Shown: positions 1 to 8,960, counted from the stretch's first letter. The stretch is 64,000 nt of DNA from Desulfovibrio ferrophilus (GCF_003966735.1 NZ_AP017378.1:3468501-3532500); one strand, 5' to 3'. A program made the numbers and translations. The notes: generated from the letters alone by a model not told the origin.

Positions 1-483
1 ATGATTGTTCTTGATGACGTCGTGGACGCTCTGTCTCGACTGTACAAGAATCAGACGCTGAAGGCTCTGGTCGTGGACGATTCCAAGACGGCTCGATCTC
101 TGGTTCGTGGTTTGTTGGAGATTCAGAACTTTCGGGTTGTTGAAGCCGAAGACGGCAAGCAGGCCCTGGATATCCTTGAATCAGAGCAGGATATCGTCAT
201 CGTGGTGACCGACTATGAGATGCCCGTGATGGATGGGTTCGAATTCTGTGCTGAAGTTCGCAAAACCCGCAAGAAGGACTCTTTGGCCATCGTCGGAGTG
301 TCCGGGGCTGGCGAGTCGTCCATGACGGCGAAATTCTTGAAGCACGGTGCCAATGATTTTCTGACCAAGCCCTTCGAAGCCGAGGCCTTTTCCTGGCGCA
401 TCAATCAGACCGTGGAGATGCTTGAAATAGCCAGAGAATTGTCTCAATGTCTTGGCTCGCTTTCTACCCCCGGTGACGAATAA
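1..483 (+). CDS. Response regulator receiver-domain protein, probably 5'-truncated by window edge
   Basis: Residues about 21-140 form a CheY-like receiver: acidic pair in LVVDDS, phospho-acceptor Asp in VVTDYEMP, and the Lys in FLTKPF. No output domain follows; the frame stops soon after the receiver. The first base of the window is already in frame, and the first twenty residues (with RLYKNQTLKAL) look like the linker between two tandem receivers in known REC-REC proteins, so the visible Met is probably internal. Role: phosphorylation-dependent signalling; the partner kinase is not visible. I infer a C-terminal fragment of a longer protein; a single-domain regulator starting at base 1 remains possible. 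Confidence 0.8.
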   Translation: MIVLDDVVDALSRLYKNQTLKALVVDDSKTARSLVRGLLEIQNFRVVEAEDGKQALDILESEQDIVIVVTDYEMPVMDGFEFCAEVRKTRKKDSLAIVGVSGAGESSMTAKFLKHGANDFLTKPFEAEAFSWRINQTVEMLEIARELSQCLGSLSTPGDE

Positions 484-648
484 TACGTCTCGAATCTGAC
501 CCTTGCGGGTAGCCGCAGGTGCTGTCTTTGAGCCCGTGGTTTCCGGGAGCTGGGAAATTCATCCTTTACCTCCAGCCTATTTCCGTTTAACAAGTTTGCC
601 CTTCCTGCGCTGGTGTTTTGCAAAATTATACAGCGAGTTTCTACGGTA
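484..648. other. Intergenic gap, no gene recognised
   Basis: About 165 bases between the receiver gene and the aldolase. It has a GC-rich first half with short self-complementary stretches and an AT-richer second half that could hold the aldolase promoter. I recognise no riboswitch or RNA family here. Confidence 0.4.
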
Positions 649-1683
649 ATGTCAAAAAAGAGCTTTGCGAGCGATAATAATTCCGGTGTCCATCCACAAG
701 TGATGGAGGCATTGGCTGAGGCCAACGCCGGACATTGCGTGGCCTATGGTTCTGATCCTTATACCGAGGCTGCCCGCGAAGCCTTCAAGGATGTCTTCGG
801 ACCTCAGACTGAACCTTTCTTTGTCTTCAATGGAACCGGAGCCAATGTGTCTTCCCTTGCGGCTTTGACACGTTCCTGGAATGCGGCGATCTGTTCCGAC
901 TGCGCTCATATCAATGTGGATGAATGCGGTGCACCCGAGCGGGGCGCTGGCATCAAGCTGCTGGCTGAACGGTCCGTGGACGGCAAGATCGATCCCCGCG
1001 CCATTGAGCGGCATCTGCATTGCCTGGGTTCCGAGCACCACTCACAGCCCGTGGCTGTATCGTTGACCCAGGCCACGGAGCTTGGCACCGTTTATACCGC
1101 CAAGGAAATCAAGGACGTGGCCGATCGGGCACACGAAGCAGGCATGGCTGTGCATATGGATGGCGCACGGCTGGCCAATGCCGCCGAGTTTCTGGGGCTG
1201 GGCCTGAAGGAACTGACCACGGATTGCGGAGTGGATGTGCTGTCCTTTGGCGGCACCAAGAACGGGCTGATGTTTGGCGAGGCCGTGGTGTTTCTGAATC
1301 CCGAGCACGCCGAGACCTTCAAATACATTCGCAAGCAATCCATGCAGTTGCATAGCAAGATGCGTTATATTGCGGCGCAGTACGTTGCTCTGCTTTCGGG
1401 CGACCTGTGGTTGGAAAATGCACGTAATGCAAACGCCATGGCTCGCTTGCTGGCAAAGAAGATATCGTCCATTCCCGGGGTTGATGTCACTCGCCCTGTG
1501 GAGACCAATGGCGTCTTCGCCACCCTTGCTCCAGAGCTCATTGAGCCGCTACGCGAACAATTCTTTTTTTATACTTGGGACGAGGAATTGCCTGAAGTCC
1601 GGTGGATGTGCTCCTTTGATACCACCGAAGAAGACGTTTTGGGCTTTGTACGGACTCTTGCCGAGGTTGTCGCCGGGCAGTGA
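649..1683 (+). CDS. ltaE: Low-specificity L-threonine aldolase
   Basis: A 344-aa PLP-dependent fold-type I enzyme that would cleave L-threonine or allo-threonine to glycine and acetaldehyde in the cytoplasm. The N-terminus has the family opening FASDNNSGVHP, an HMDGARLANA segment binds cofactor, and the Schiff-base Lys is K204 in GGTKNG. Length is normal for the family. An in-frame ATG exists at 649-36=613, but homologous proteins begin with SKKSFASDN, so I use 649; neither start has a strong ribosome-binding site. It stands alone before the amino-acid transport operon. The family assignment is secure; the preferred stereoisomer cannot be read from sequence. Confidence 0.9.
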   Translation: MSKKSFASDNNSGVHPQVMEALAEANAGHCVAYGSDPYTEAAREAFKDVFGPQTEPFFVFNGTGANVSSLAALTRSWNAAICSDCAHINVDECGAPERGAGIKLLAERSVDGKIDPRAIERHLHCLGSEHHSQPVAVSLTQATELGTVYTAKEIKDVADRAHEAGMAVHMDGARLANAAEFLGLGLKELTTDCGVDVLSFGGTKNGLMFGEAVVFLNPEHAETFKYIRKQSMQLHSKMRYIAAQYVALLSGDLWLENARNANAMARLLAKKISSIPGVDVTRPVETNGVFATLAPELIEPLREQFFFYTWDEELPEVRWMCSFDTTEEDVLGFVRTLAEVVAGQ

Positions 1684-1780
1684 TATGCCAGTGCGTAACC
1701 TTGCCCCTGGCCCGTGGGTCTGCTACGAAATGCAAGCCCCAGATGGGGAAACAATAATCGATGATGAGTAGGAGGCGGCT

Positions 1781-2509
1781 TTGATTCAGTTTCGCCGCGT
1801 GAACAAGTGGTATAGCGACCTGCACGTGTTGCAGGATATCAATCTGGACATCGCCGAAGGCGAGGTCGTGGTCGTGTGCGGGCCGTCAGGGTCCGGTAAA
1901 AGTACGTTGATCCGCTGCATTAACCGTCTGGAGCCCATCCAGAAGGGCAAAATTATTGTTGACGGACACGACATCAACGACCCCAAAACCAATCTCACCC
2001 TGCTCAGGGCCGAGGTTGGTTTTGTTTTTCAGCAGTTCAATCTGTATCCGCACATGACCGTGTTGGAAAACATCACCCTTTCTCCGGTGTTGGTGCGGGG
2101 CATGGATAAGCGCGAGGCAGAGGACCTGGGCATGGAACTGTTGGTCAAGGTCGACATCCCTGACCAGGCCAGCAAGTATCCCTGCCAGCTCTCAGGTGGT
2201 CAGCAGCAGCGTGTGGCCATTGCCCGCGGTCTGGCCATGCAGCCCAAGATCATGCTTTTTGACGAGCCGACGTCCGCTCTGGACCCCGAGATGATCAACG
2301 AGGTTCTGGACGTAATGAAGACCCTTGCCCGTGAGGGCATGACCATGGTCTGCGTGACGCACGAAATGGGATTTGCCCGTGAAGTGGCTGATCGGATCAT
2401 CTTTATGGATGGTGGACTGATGATTGAGGAGAATACTCCCCATGAATTCTTCCAAAATCCCAAGAGTGAGCGGACCAAGGATTTCCTCAGCAAGATTCTG
2501 ACCCACTAG
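1781..2509 (+). CDS. Polar amino-acid ABC transporter, ATP-binding protein
   Basis: A 242-aa ATPase of the GlnQ/HisP/AapP family that powers uptake of polar amino acids. Walker [10 protein letters not shown] is at 34-42, the ABC signature LSGGQQQR starts at 137, and Walker B FDEP has D161 and E162, followed by SALDP. The start is TTG at 1781: an AGGAGG sequence lies 5 bases upstream and an in-frame stop at 1769 excludes longer starts. It is first in an operon with a binding protein, a double permease and an asparaginase-domain protein. Together with that asparaginase this suggests an Asp/Glu/Asn/Gln-type substrate, which is an inference from context. Confidence 0.95.
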   Translation: MIQFRRVNKWYSDLHVLQDINLDIAEGEVVVVCGPSGSGKSTLIRCINRLEPIQKGKIIVDGHDINDPKTNLTLLRAEVGFVFQQFNLYPHMTVLENITLSPVLVRGMDKREAEDLGMELLVKVDIPDQASKYPCQLSGGQQQRVAIARGLAMQPKIMLFDEPTSALDPEMINEVLDVMKTLAREGMTMVCVTHEMGFAREVADRIIFMDGGLMIEENTPHEFFQNPKSERTKDFLSKILTH

Positions 2510-2578
2510 CCCGGGTGGGCGGGTCAGATTTATTTGGATGTGTGTATCAAAATACCTAACTCATCTGTGGAGGATGGC

Positions 2579-3406
2579 ATGAAACTTTGGAAGATCGTTG
2601 CGATGGCCCTGATGGCCTCCCTCGTGATGGCCTCCGTGGCCATGGCTGGTCCGGCTTATGACAACATCATGAAGACCAAGGTGCTGCGCGCCGGTATCAT
2701 GACGGATTCGATCCCCGGTGCGTTCTACAACGAGAAGAACGAGTGGGTCGGCATGGACGTGGACATCGCCGAAGAGATCGCCAAGCGCATGGGTTGCACC
2801 CTGGAGCGCGTGGCTGTGAACAACAAGACTCGCATCGCTTTCGTGCAGCAGGGCCGTATCGACCTTTCCGTTGCAAACATGACCCACAAGCGTGAGCGCG
2901 ACAAGTCCATCGACTTCTCCATCACTTACTTCTTTGATGGCCAGAAGCTGCTCGCCAAGAAGGGCAAGTACGCCAAGGCTTCCGACTTCGTGGGCAAGAA
3001 GATCGCCACCATGCAGGGCACCACTTCCGAGATCAACATCAAGAATCTCCTGAAGAGCCTGGGCGACAAGGACTACGAGAAGAACGTCATCTCCTTCCAG
3101 AAGGAATCCGAGTGCTACCAGGCTCTGAAGATGGGCCGTGTTGCTGCTTGGAGCACTGACTCCACCATCCTGCTTGGCTACGCCGCCAAGGACGCTGGCA
3201 AGTTTGAGCTGGTCGGTGACTTCATTTCCGATGAGCCTTACGGCATGGGTCTGCCCGAGGACGATTCCAAGCTTCGCGACGCCGTGAACTTTGCCCTTCA
3301 GGACATGTGGAAAGATGGCACCTACATGACCATCTACAACAAGTGGTATGGTCCTGATACCCCGTACTACTTCCCCATGACCGAGCAGATCGAGATGTGG
3401 CCCTAA
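2579..3406 (+). CDS. Polar amino-acid ABC transporter, periplasmic substrate-binding protein
   Basis: A 275-aa type-II periplasmic binding protein (SBP_bac_3 family). A Sec signal peptide spans about residues 1-23 with a likely cut after AMA. The mature part has the family's LRAGIMTDSIPGAF and WVGMDVDIAEEIAKRMG elements and an R in NKTRIAFVQQGRIDL that typically contacts the amino-acid carboxylate. ATG 2579 is preferred over the longer frame because GGAGG lies 5 bases upstream and the signal peptide then begins correctly. A strong hairpin follows before the permease gene. The exact ligand is unknown; acidic or amide amino acids are likely from the family. Confidence 0.95.
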   Translation: MKLWKIVAMALMASLVMASVAMAGPAYDNIMKTKVLRAGIMTDSIPGAFYNEKNEWVGMDVDIAEEIAKRMGCTLERVAVNNKTRIAFVQQGRIDLSVANMTHKRERDKSIDFSITYFFDGQKLLAKKGKYAKASDFVGKKIATMQGTTSEINIKNLLKSLGDKDYEKNVISFQKESECYQALKMGRVAAWSTDSTILLGYAAKDAGKFELVGDFISDEPYGMGLPEDDSKLRDAVNFALQDMWKDGTYMTIYNKWYGPDTPYYFPMTEQIEMWP

Positions 3407-3438
3407 GCTGCATTTAAATCCTGATAGATAACTCTAAC

Positions 3439-3467
3439 GCATGAGCCCGGGCCTTCCGGGCTCATGC
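3439..3467 (+). terminator. Strong hairpin between binding-protein and permease genes
   Basis: A perfect 12-bp inverted repeat (arms 3439-3450 and 3456-3467, 5-base loop) without a T-run. As in other binding-protein operons it may stabilise the upstream mRNA or attenuate transcription into the permease gene. Confidence 0.7.
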
Positions 3468-3483
3468 TTCTCCCTAAGGCGCT

Positions 3484-5355
3484 ATGATCAGATTCTGGAT
3501 GGAAAAGAAGTGGGTGCAGCTGTCCTTGCTGGCGACCCTGGTGATGCTGGCCGTCTATTATTGGGGCTGGGTGTTCGATTTTGGGTACAAGTTTGACTGG
3601 AGCGTGCTGTTCACAGTCAACGAGACCTACGGCGAGCACTATGGTCTGCTCATGCTCAAAGGCGTGTGCTGGACTATTGTCCTGTCTTTGATCAGTGCTG
3701 TCCTGGCTTTGAGCCTGGGCGTCGCAGTGGGCTTGGGGCGCGTCTCCCAGTTCAAGCCTGTCTACTGGCTGTCCACTTCCTACGTTGAATTTTTCCGGAA
3801 TACGCCGCTCTTGGTCCAGTTGCTGTTCTGGTATTTTGCCTTCCCCCAGGCTTTGCCCGAGGGTGCCCGCGAGTGGGTCTTCGAATTGGGCTTTGGCTTC
3901 CAGGACATGCTGCCCGGTTGGATGGGCTGGTTGCTGCCACCCTGGCTGGCCGACATGAATTTCGGATACGAATTCCTGACCGCAGTGATGGCTTTGTCCA
4001 CCTATACGGCCTCCTTCATGGCCGAGGTCATCCGTGCCGGCTTGCAGTCCATCCCCAAGGGATTGCTCGAAGCGGCCTATTCCAGTGGCCTGACCTATTC
4101 ACAGGTCTTGAGCAGAATTATCCTGCCCATTTCCTTCCGTGCCATTATTCCGCCGCTGGGCAGCGAGTTCCTGAACAACATGAAGAACTCGTCCCTGGCC
4201 ATGTTCGTGGGGATCAGTGAATTGGCCTGGTGCTCGCAGCAGGTGGAGTCCATGACCTTCCGCGGGTTCGAAGCCGCCACTGCCGCTTCTGTCCTGTATC
4301 TCACTCTGTCGCTGGGCATTTCAGCGGTGCTCAATGCCGTGAACATCCGTTTGCGGATTGGTGGTTCCGGCCGCAGCTTTGGCGAGCGCCTGGTCAACGG
4401 CATTGTTGGCCCGGTGAGCCTGACCTGTCGAGTGGCAACGCGTCCGGTGCGTCGCGCTGCGCATCGTGCAGCCTCCCGACGCCGTCGGCATCGTTCCGTG
4501 AGCTATTCCCCCGCACGTGCGGCTCTGAACAAGTCCGTGAGTAATGCCTGGTCATTCACCATCTTGAGCCTCAAGGCGATGTTCGTGGGGGCCATCGCCT
4601 ATGTTCTGTACCGGGCGGTGATGGGTGTTGCCGGATTCAATTGGGATGTGATTTTCGACAATTTCAAGCTGATGCTCTACTGGCGCTTCCCCTCGGATGA
4701 TCCGAGTGATGTGCTTGCCGGTGTGGGCGGGCTGTCCATGGCCATCCTGATGGCCGTGATCGCCATTACCTGCAGCTTCCCCCTGGGGCTTTTTGCAGGA
4801 CTGGGCCGTACGTCCAATAATCTGCTGTGGAAGATTCCCAGCGTGGTCTACATTGAGGTTATTCGCGGTAACCCACTGATCATGGTCATCTTCTGGGTCT
4901 ACTTTTTTATCCCGGTATTGACCGGCACCTTCCTGCACGTGTTCTGGAGTGCGACCATCGCCCTGACCGTGTTCACAGGTGCGTACCTTGGCGAGATCAT
5001 CCGTGCGGGCATTGAGAACCTGCCCCCTGGTCAGGCCGAGGCCGCGTTCTCCACGGGATTGTCCTATTTCCAAACCATGCGCCGGGTGATCCTGCCGCAG
5101 GCTCTGAAGCAGATGATTCCCCCCATCGTGGGACAGTTCATTGCCATCTTCAAGGATACTTCGCTGGCCTATGTGCTGGGCGTTATGGAGTTGACCAACG
5201 TGACCATGGTTCTCAACAACCGAATCATGATCTATCCCATTGAACTCTATACGGCAGCGGCGTTCCTGTATTTCGTCTGCTGCTACGCCATGAGCCAATA
5301 CGCCAACAGACTGGAGCAGCGATTGTCTCCGGAAAAAGCCCGTTTGGCGATGTAG
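3484..5355 (+). CDS. Amino-acid ABC transporter, two permeases fused in one chain
   Basis: A 623-aa integral membrane protein with two complete HisM/GltJK-type permease domains in tandem. Domain 1 is about residues 1-290 and its EAA loop contains EAAYSSGLTYSQ. Domain 2 is about residues 345-620 and its EAA loop contains EAAFSTGLSYFQ. Between them is a very basic linker (RRAAHRAASRRRR) that should sit in the cytoplasm by the positive-inside rule. Related systems usually use two separate permease genes, so this chain can form the whole channel with the ATPase at 1781. It follows the hairpin at 3439 and is 9 bases upstream of the asparaginase-domain gene. Confidence 0.92.
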   Translation: MIRFWMEKKWVQLSLLATLVMLAVYYWGWVFDFGYKFDWSVLFTVNETYGEHYGLLMLKGVCWTIVLSLISAVLALSLGVAVGLGRVSQFKPVYWLSTSYVEFFRNTPLLVQLLFWYFAFPQALPEGAREWVFELGFGFQDMLPGWMGWLLPPWLADMNFGYEFLTAVMALSTYTASFMAEVIRAGLQSIPKGLLEAAYSSGLTYSQVLSRIILPISFRAIIPPLGSEFLNNMKNSSLAMFVGISELAWCSQQVESMTFRGFEAATAASVLYLTLSLGISAVLNAVNIRLRIGGSGRSFGERLVNGIVGPVSLTCRVATRPVRRAAHRAASRRRRHRSVSYSPARAALNKSVSNAWSFTILSLKAMFVGAIAYVLYRAVMGVAGFNWDVIFDNFKLMLYWRFPSDDPSDVLAGVGGLSMAILMAVIAITCSFPLGLFAGLGRTSNNLLWKIPSVVYIEVIRGNPLIMVIFWVYFFIPVLTGTFLHVFWSATIALTVFTGAYLGEIIRAGIENLPPGQAEAAFSTGLSYFQTMRRVILPQALKQMIPPIVGQFIAIFKDTSLAYVLGVMELTNVTMVLNNRIMIYPIELYTAAAFLYFVCCYAMSQYANRLEQRLSPEKARLAM

Positions 5356-5364
5356 GAGACGAGC

Positions 5365-5856
5365 ATGGCAGACATTCGCATTCTCGTGACCGGCGGCACG
5401 CTGGACAAGGAATATAATCAGCTGGACGGTGAGCTGGTTTTTACCAAGACTCATCTGACCGACATTCTGACTCAGGCCAAGTGCACCGTTGATGTGGCCA
5501 TCGAGACCGTGATGCTCAAGGACAGCCTGCATATGGTCGATGCTGATCGCGAGTTGATCCTGGAGCGGGTTTTGGCTGCACCTGAAGACAAGGTTGTGGT
5601 CACCCATGGTACGGATACCATGCCCGAGACAGCCCGGCTGATCGGGCCGCGAGCCAATGGCAAAACCGTTGTGTTGGTGGGGGCCATGGTCCCGTATTCC
5701 TTTGTGAACTCCGATGCCCTGTTCAATCTGGGATGCGCCTTCAGTGCGGCTCAGTTGCTTGCCCCCGGGGCTTACATCACCATGAATGGCAAGGTCTTTG
5801 CCAGTGATAACGTCCGTAAGAATCGTCAGAAGGGTGAATTCGAAACCCTCGATTGA
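5365..5856 (+). CDS. Short asparaginase-domain protein
   Basis: A 163-aa cytoplasmic protein corresponding to the N-terminal half of type I/II L-asparaginases. The two catalytic threonine motifs are present: TGGTLDK near residue 11 and HGTDTMPETA near residue 77. Full asparaginases are about 320-340 aa with a second domain that completes the active site of a neighbouring subunit; that domain is absent and the frame ends with a clean terminator, so this looks like the natural short form rather than a break. Placement as last gene of an amino-acid uptake operon suggests deamidation of imported Asn/Gln or a related amide, which is inference. ATG 5365 has GGAGACGAGC upstream. Confidence 0.85.
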   Translation: MADIRILVTGGTLDKEYNQLDGELVFTKTHLTDILTQAKCTVDVAIETVMLKDSLHMVDADRELILERVLAAPEDKVVVTHGTDTMPETARLIGPRANGKTVVLVGAMVPYSFVNSDALFNLGCAFSAAQLLAPGAYITMNGKVFASDNVRKNRQKGEFETLD

Positions 5857-5880
5857 TCCTTTTTCTCATAAGCGATTTCA

Positions 5881-5916
5881 GGCGCCTCTTCCATTTTGGA
5901 GGGGGCGTCTTTTTTT
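5881..5916 (+). terminator. Rho-independent terminator of the amino-acid uptake operon
   Basis: GC-rich stem (GGCGCCTCTTCCA pairing with TGGAGGGGGCGTC, including G-T pairs) followed by seven T. Confidence 0.88.
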
Positions 5917-6068
5917 GTGGCAGAAACAGGCGGTGATGGCTGGAGGGGCATCTGGCGAAGACTTCCGGGGCTGCCTTTGTGTCACGTTGTGTGACAGCAG
6001 AAAGTCGTAAATGTCATTTTTCTATTGATTAAGTTCAATTAAAATAGGCTTTTGTAGAGTATGAATAA

Positions 6069-6124
6069 TTGTCACCCATTCTCATTGCACCTGTCACCAA
6101 TTCGTAACAGTCCGCTCCTATACC
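6069..6124 (+). promoter_or_regulatory. Pho-box promoter of pstS (two tandem boxes plus -10)
   Basis: Four 7-base half-sites in 11-base phase: TTGTCAC (6069), TCTCATT (6080), CTGTCAC (6091) and TCGTAAC (6102), each separated by 4 bases. A TATACC -10 element at 6119 lies 10 bases after the last half-site, the distance known for PhoB-activated promoters where the box replaces the -35. Confidence 0.82.
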
Positions 6125-6184
6125 TCTCACACGCCGCATGAGGCGACCAACTACGAATTTGTCTGAACATCTTTGGAGGATGAA

Positions 6185-6997
6185 ATGAGAATCAAAAGTA
6201 TTATTCTGGCCGCCCTTATGGTCATGGCTTTTTCCATGACCGCTTCGGCGACCAGCATGACCGTCAAGGGCTCCACCACCGTTCTGCCCATCATGCAGAA
6301 AGCCGTTGAGGCCTACATGAAGGCCAACCCCGGCATTTCCATTTCCGTATCTGGAGGCGGCTCTGGCAACGGCATCAAGGCCATCATCGACGGTTCCACC
6401 GACATCGCCATGGCTTCTCGCTTCATGAAGGACAAGGAAGTCAAGCTGGCCATGGAAAAGGGTGTGTACCCCGTTCCCTTTGCCGTGGGCATCGACGCTC
6501 TGGTCCCTGTCGTTCATCCCTCCAACACCGTGGCCGGTCTGACCCGCGCCCAGTTGAAGGACATCTACCAGGGTAAGATCACCAACTGGAAGGACCTTGG
6601 CGGCATCGACAAGAAAATCGTCGTTATCTCCCGTGATACCTCCTCCGGTACCTATGAGACCTGGGAAGGCAAGATCATGAAGAAGGAGCGTGTGTTTGCC
6701 GGTGCCCTGCTGCAGGCTTCCAACGGTGCCGTGGTGCAGGCTGTGTCCAAGAACAAGTATGCCATAGGCTACATCGGCTACGGTTACCTGGACAAGAGCA
6801 CCAAGGCTCTGACTGTTGACGGTATCGAGGGCAATCCCGAGACTGCATCCTCCGGCAAATACCCTGTCTCCCGCTTCCTGTATGTTTTCACCAAGGGCTG
6901 GCCCAAAGGCGAGACCGCTAAGTTCATCATGTATCTGCTGCACCCCAAGTACGGTCAGGCTCACGCCAAGGCTGCCGGTTACGTACCGCTGTACTAG
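6185..6997 (+). CDS. pstS: Phosphate ABC transporter, periplasmic phosphate-binding protein
   Basis: A 270-aa PstS. Signal peptide about residues 1-22 (cleavage near ASA). The mature N-terminus has VKGSTTVLPI, the phosphate-binding loop GSTT, and later VSGGGSGNGIKA, DIAMASR and SRDTSSGTYE, which are the phosphate-contacting segments of the family. ATG 6185 is chosen over an in-frame TTG at 6173 because GGAGGA sits 4 bases upstream and the signal peptide starts there. It is driven by the Pho-box promoter just upstream and is followed by two hairpins before pstC. Role: high-affinity phosphate capture under starvation. Confidence 0.96.
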   Translation: MRIKSIILAALMVMAFSMTASATSMTVKGSTTVLPIMQKAVEAYMKANPGISISVSGGGSGNGIKAIIDGSTDIAMASRFMKDKEVKLAMEKGVYPVPFAVGIDALVPVVHPSNTVAGLTRAQLKDIYQGKITNWKDLGGIDKKIVVISRDTSSGTYETWEGKIMKKERVFAGALLQASNGAVVQAVSKNKYAIGYIGYGYLDKSTKALTVDGIEGNPETASSGKYPVSRFLYVFTKGWPKGETAKFIMYLLHPKYGQAHAKAAGYVPLY

Positions 6998-7007
6998 AAC
7001 ACATCAG

Positions 7008-7066
7008 CCCGCCGGTTTTGGGCGGGTGAGCGCAAAAATCCCGCTGTCCGCTTGTCGGACAGCGGG
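7008..7066 (+). terminator. Two tandem hairpins between pstS and pstC
   Basis: First CCCGCC (7008) with GGCGGG (7021). Second a perfect 11-bp stem (7040-7050 with 7056-7066, 5-base loop). No long T-run, so partial termination or mRNA stabilisation is likelier than full termination. Confidence 0.7.
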
Positions 7067-7113
7067 TTGACGTGTCTCTGCTAGCCCTGAACATCTTCGG
7101 AGTAAGAAAAGAT

Positions 7114-8001
7114 ATGGATCGTAAGCATAAAGAAAAGATGATCAAGATGACCTTTTTGGTCACCGCATCATCCTCCATTCTCATCCTCTTCTTGATCATG
7201 ATCTTTCTGTTCATGGAAGGGTTGCCGATCTTCAAGGAGTATCCGGTCTTCAAGTTTCTGTTCGGTAACGAATGGTACCCGACCGCAGATCCGCCGGACT
7301 TCGGTATCTTTCCGCTCCTTATCGGCTCTGTTCTGGTGACGGCAGCCTCGTCTGCCATCGCCATCCCTCTGGGTGTGATGACCGCCATCTATTTAGCTGA
7401 GATAGCTACTCCCCGCGTGCGGGGGATAGTCAAACCCGTTGTTGAGTTACTGGCTGCTTTGCCATCGGTTGTCATTGGTTTTTTCGGCATGGTGCTTGTC
7501 GCTCCATACCTTCAGGAAGTGCTGGACGTCGCCACGGGGCTGAACCTGTTCAATGCGGCTCTGATGCTGGCTTTCATGTCTGTTCCGACGATTTGCTCCA
7601 TCTCAGAGGATGCCATTTTCAGTGTCCCGGCTGAGCTCAAGGAGGCCTCTTTGGCTTTGGGCGCGACCCACTGGGAAACAATTTTCAAGGTTGTGTTGCC
7701 AGCAAGCCTTTCCGGCATTTCCACGGCCATTATCCTGGGCATGTCGCGGGCCATTGGCGAGACCATGGTCGTGCTGATGGTTGCGGGGGGCGCGGCAATG
7801 GTTCCGGGCAGCCTGTTTGATCCGGTGCGGCCCATGCCTGCTTCCATTGCAGCAGAAATGGCGGAAGCACCGTTTAGGGGGGACCATTACTATGCGCTGT
7901 TCGCCACCGGCATTGTCCTGTTCATGTTCACGATGTTGTTCAACATCCTGGCCGATTACGTCGCCGAAAAGCATAAGCAGGTCGGCGCGGCAACGCTGTA
8001 G
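7114..8001 (+). CDS. pstC: Phosphate ABC transporter permease PstC
   Basis: A 295-aa permease with about six membrane segments. Family features include GIFPLLIGSVLVTA, LPSVVIGFFGM and the EAA loop LKEASLALGATHWET, followed by MSRAIGETM. It pairs with PstA to form the phosphate channel energised by PstB. I place the start at ATG 7114 (GGAG 11 bases upstream, hydrophobic segment near residue 15); an in-frame GTG at 7072 would overlap the upstream hairpin and is less likely. pstB is not next in this operon but on the opposite strand at 14685. Confidence 0.95.
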   Translation: MDRKHKEKMIKMTFLVTASSSILILFLIMIFLFMEGLPIFKEYPVFKFLFGNEWYPTADPPDFGIFPLLIGSVLVTAASSAIAIPLGVMTAIYLAEIATPRVRGIVKPVVELLAALPSVVIGFFGMVLVAPYLQEVLDVATGLNLFNAALMLAFMSVPTICSISEDAIFSVPAELKEASLALGATHWETIFKVVLPASLSGISTAIILGMSRAIGETMVVLMVAGGAAMVPGSLFDPVRPMPASIAAEMAEAPFRGDHYYALFATGIVLFMFTMLFNILADYVAEKHKQVGAATL

Positions 8002-8057
8002 CCGGCGTGGCTTGGAATCAGAAGAGAGTGAGTATGCATAACGTTGGAGAGACAACA

Positions 8058-8960
8058 ATGGATCGCAGTATCCCCGCCGCCAGAGTCACGTCACCGTCTG
8101 GATCCATCGGCCTTGGACATCGCGCACTGGTGGAAAAGATCATGTTTGGCATGTTCAAGGCTGCGTCCGGCATCAATGGGCTGGCTTTGCTTACCATCTG
8201 TGGATTCCTGTTCTATTACGGTCTGCCCGCGATTTCATGGGAGTTCCTGACCGAGGCTCCCAGAAATTCCATGACCGAGGGTGGCATCTGGCCCTGTATT
8301 GTAGGCACATTCCTGCTGGCATTCGGCTCCATGCTTGTGGCCTTTCCTCTTGGGGTTGCCAGTGCCATCTACTTGAACGAGTACGCCACCAACCCCAAGG
8401 TGGGCCGCATCATCCGCCTGGGAATCAATAATCTGGCCGGTGTGCCATCTGTGGTCTTTGGCCTGTTTGGACTGGCGTTTTTCGTGACTTTTCTGCAGAT
8501 GGGCGTGTCCATCATGGCTGGCGTGCTGACCCTTGGCGCTTTGACCCTGCCGGTGATCATCGGCACGGCAGAGGAAGCTCTGCGCAGTGTTCCCAATACC
8601 TATCGCGAAGCCTCTCTGGGGCTTGGCGCCACAAAATGGCAGACCATTTCCAAAGTTGTGCTACCAGCTGCCTTGCCGGGCATGCTGACCGGTGCCATTC
8701 TGGGTTTGTCTCGGGCTGCGGGGGAGACTGCCGCGATCATGTTCACGGCAGCGGTCTTCTATACCCCCAAGATGCCCAACTCCGTGTTCAGCGATGTCAT
8801 GGCCTTGCCTTATCATGTCTATGTACTGGCTACGGCAGGGACGGAGATCGAGAAAACGAGACATCTGCAGTATGGAACGTCTCTTGTCCTGGTGGCGCTG
8901 GTCCTGGGGATGAACCTCGTTGCCATCTGGCTCCGGGCGAGATTACAGAAGAAACTCTAG
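8058..8960 (+). CDS. pstA: Phosphate ABC transporter permease PstA
   Basis: A 300-aa inner-membrane permease. It shows the PstA-type NNLAGVPSVVFGLFGLAF segment and an EAA loop YREASLGLGATKWQT, then LSRAAGETAAIMFTAA. ATG 8058 has GGAGA at 8046 with 7-base spacing; in-frame ATG 8034 is an alternative adding eight residues. It lies 56 bases after pstC in the same operon. The long tail HVYVLATAGTEIEKT is usual for PstA from related bacteria. Confidence 0.94.
   Translation: MDRSIPAARVTSPSGSIGLGHRALVEKIMFGMFKAASGINGLALLTICGFLFYYGLPAISWEFLTEAPRNSMTEGGIWPCIVGTFLLAFGSMLVAFPLGVASAIYLNEYATNPKVGRIIRLGINNLAGVPSVVFGLFGLAFFVTFLQMGVSIMAGVLTLGALTLPVIIGTAEEALRSVPNTYREASLGLGATKWQTISKVVLPAALPGMLTGAILGLSRAAGETAAIMFTAAVFYTPKMPNSVFSDVMALPYHVYVLATAGTEIEKTRHLQYGTSLVLVALVLGMNLVAIWLRARLQKKL

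Noticed and set aside
4552..5607. 351-codon minus-strand frame opposite the double permease
   Set aside because: Shadow frame with His/Gln-rich nonsense composition; the plus-strand permease and asparaginase genes explain the region.
5980..5996. Palindrome TGTCAC-GTTGT-GTGACA upstream of pstS
   Set aside because: It is an inverted rather than direct repeat, lies about 70 bases above the Pho boxes, and no promoter is placed on it; it could be an extra regulator site but support is thin.
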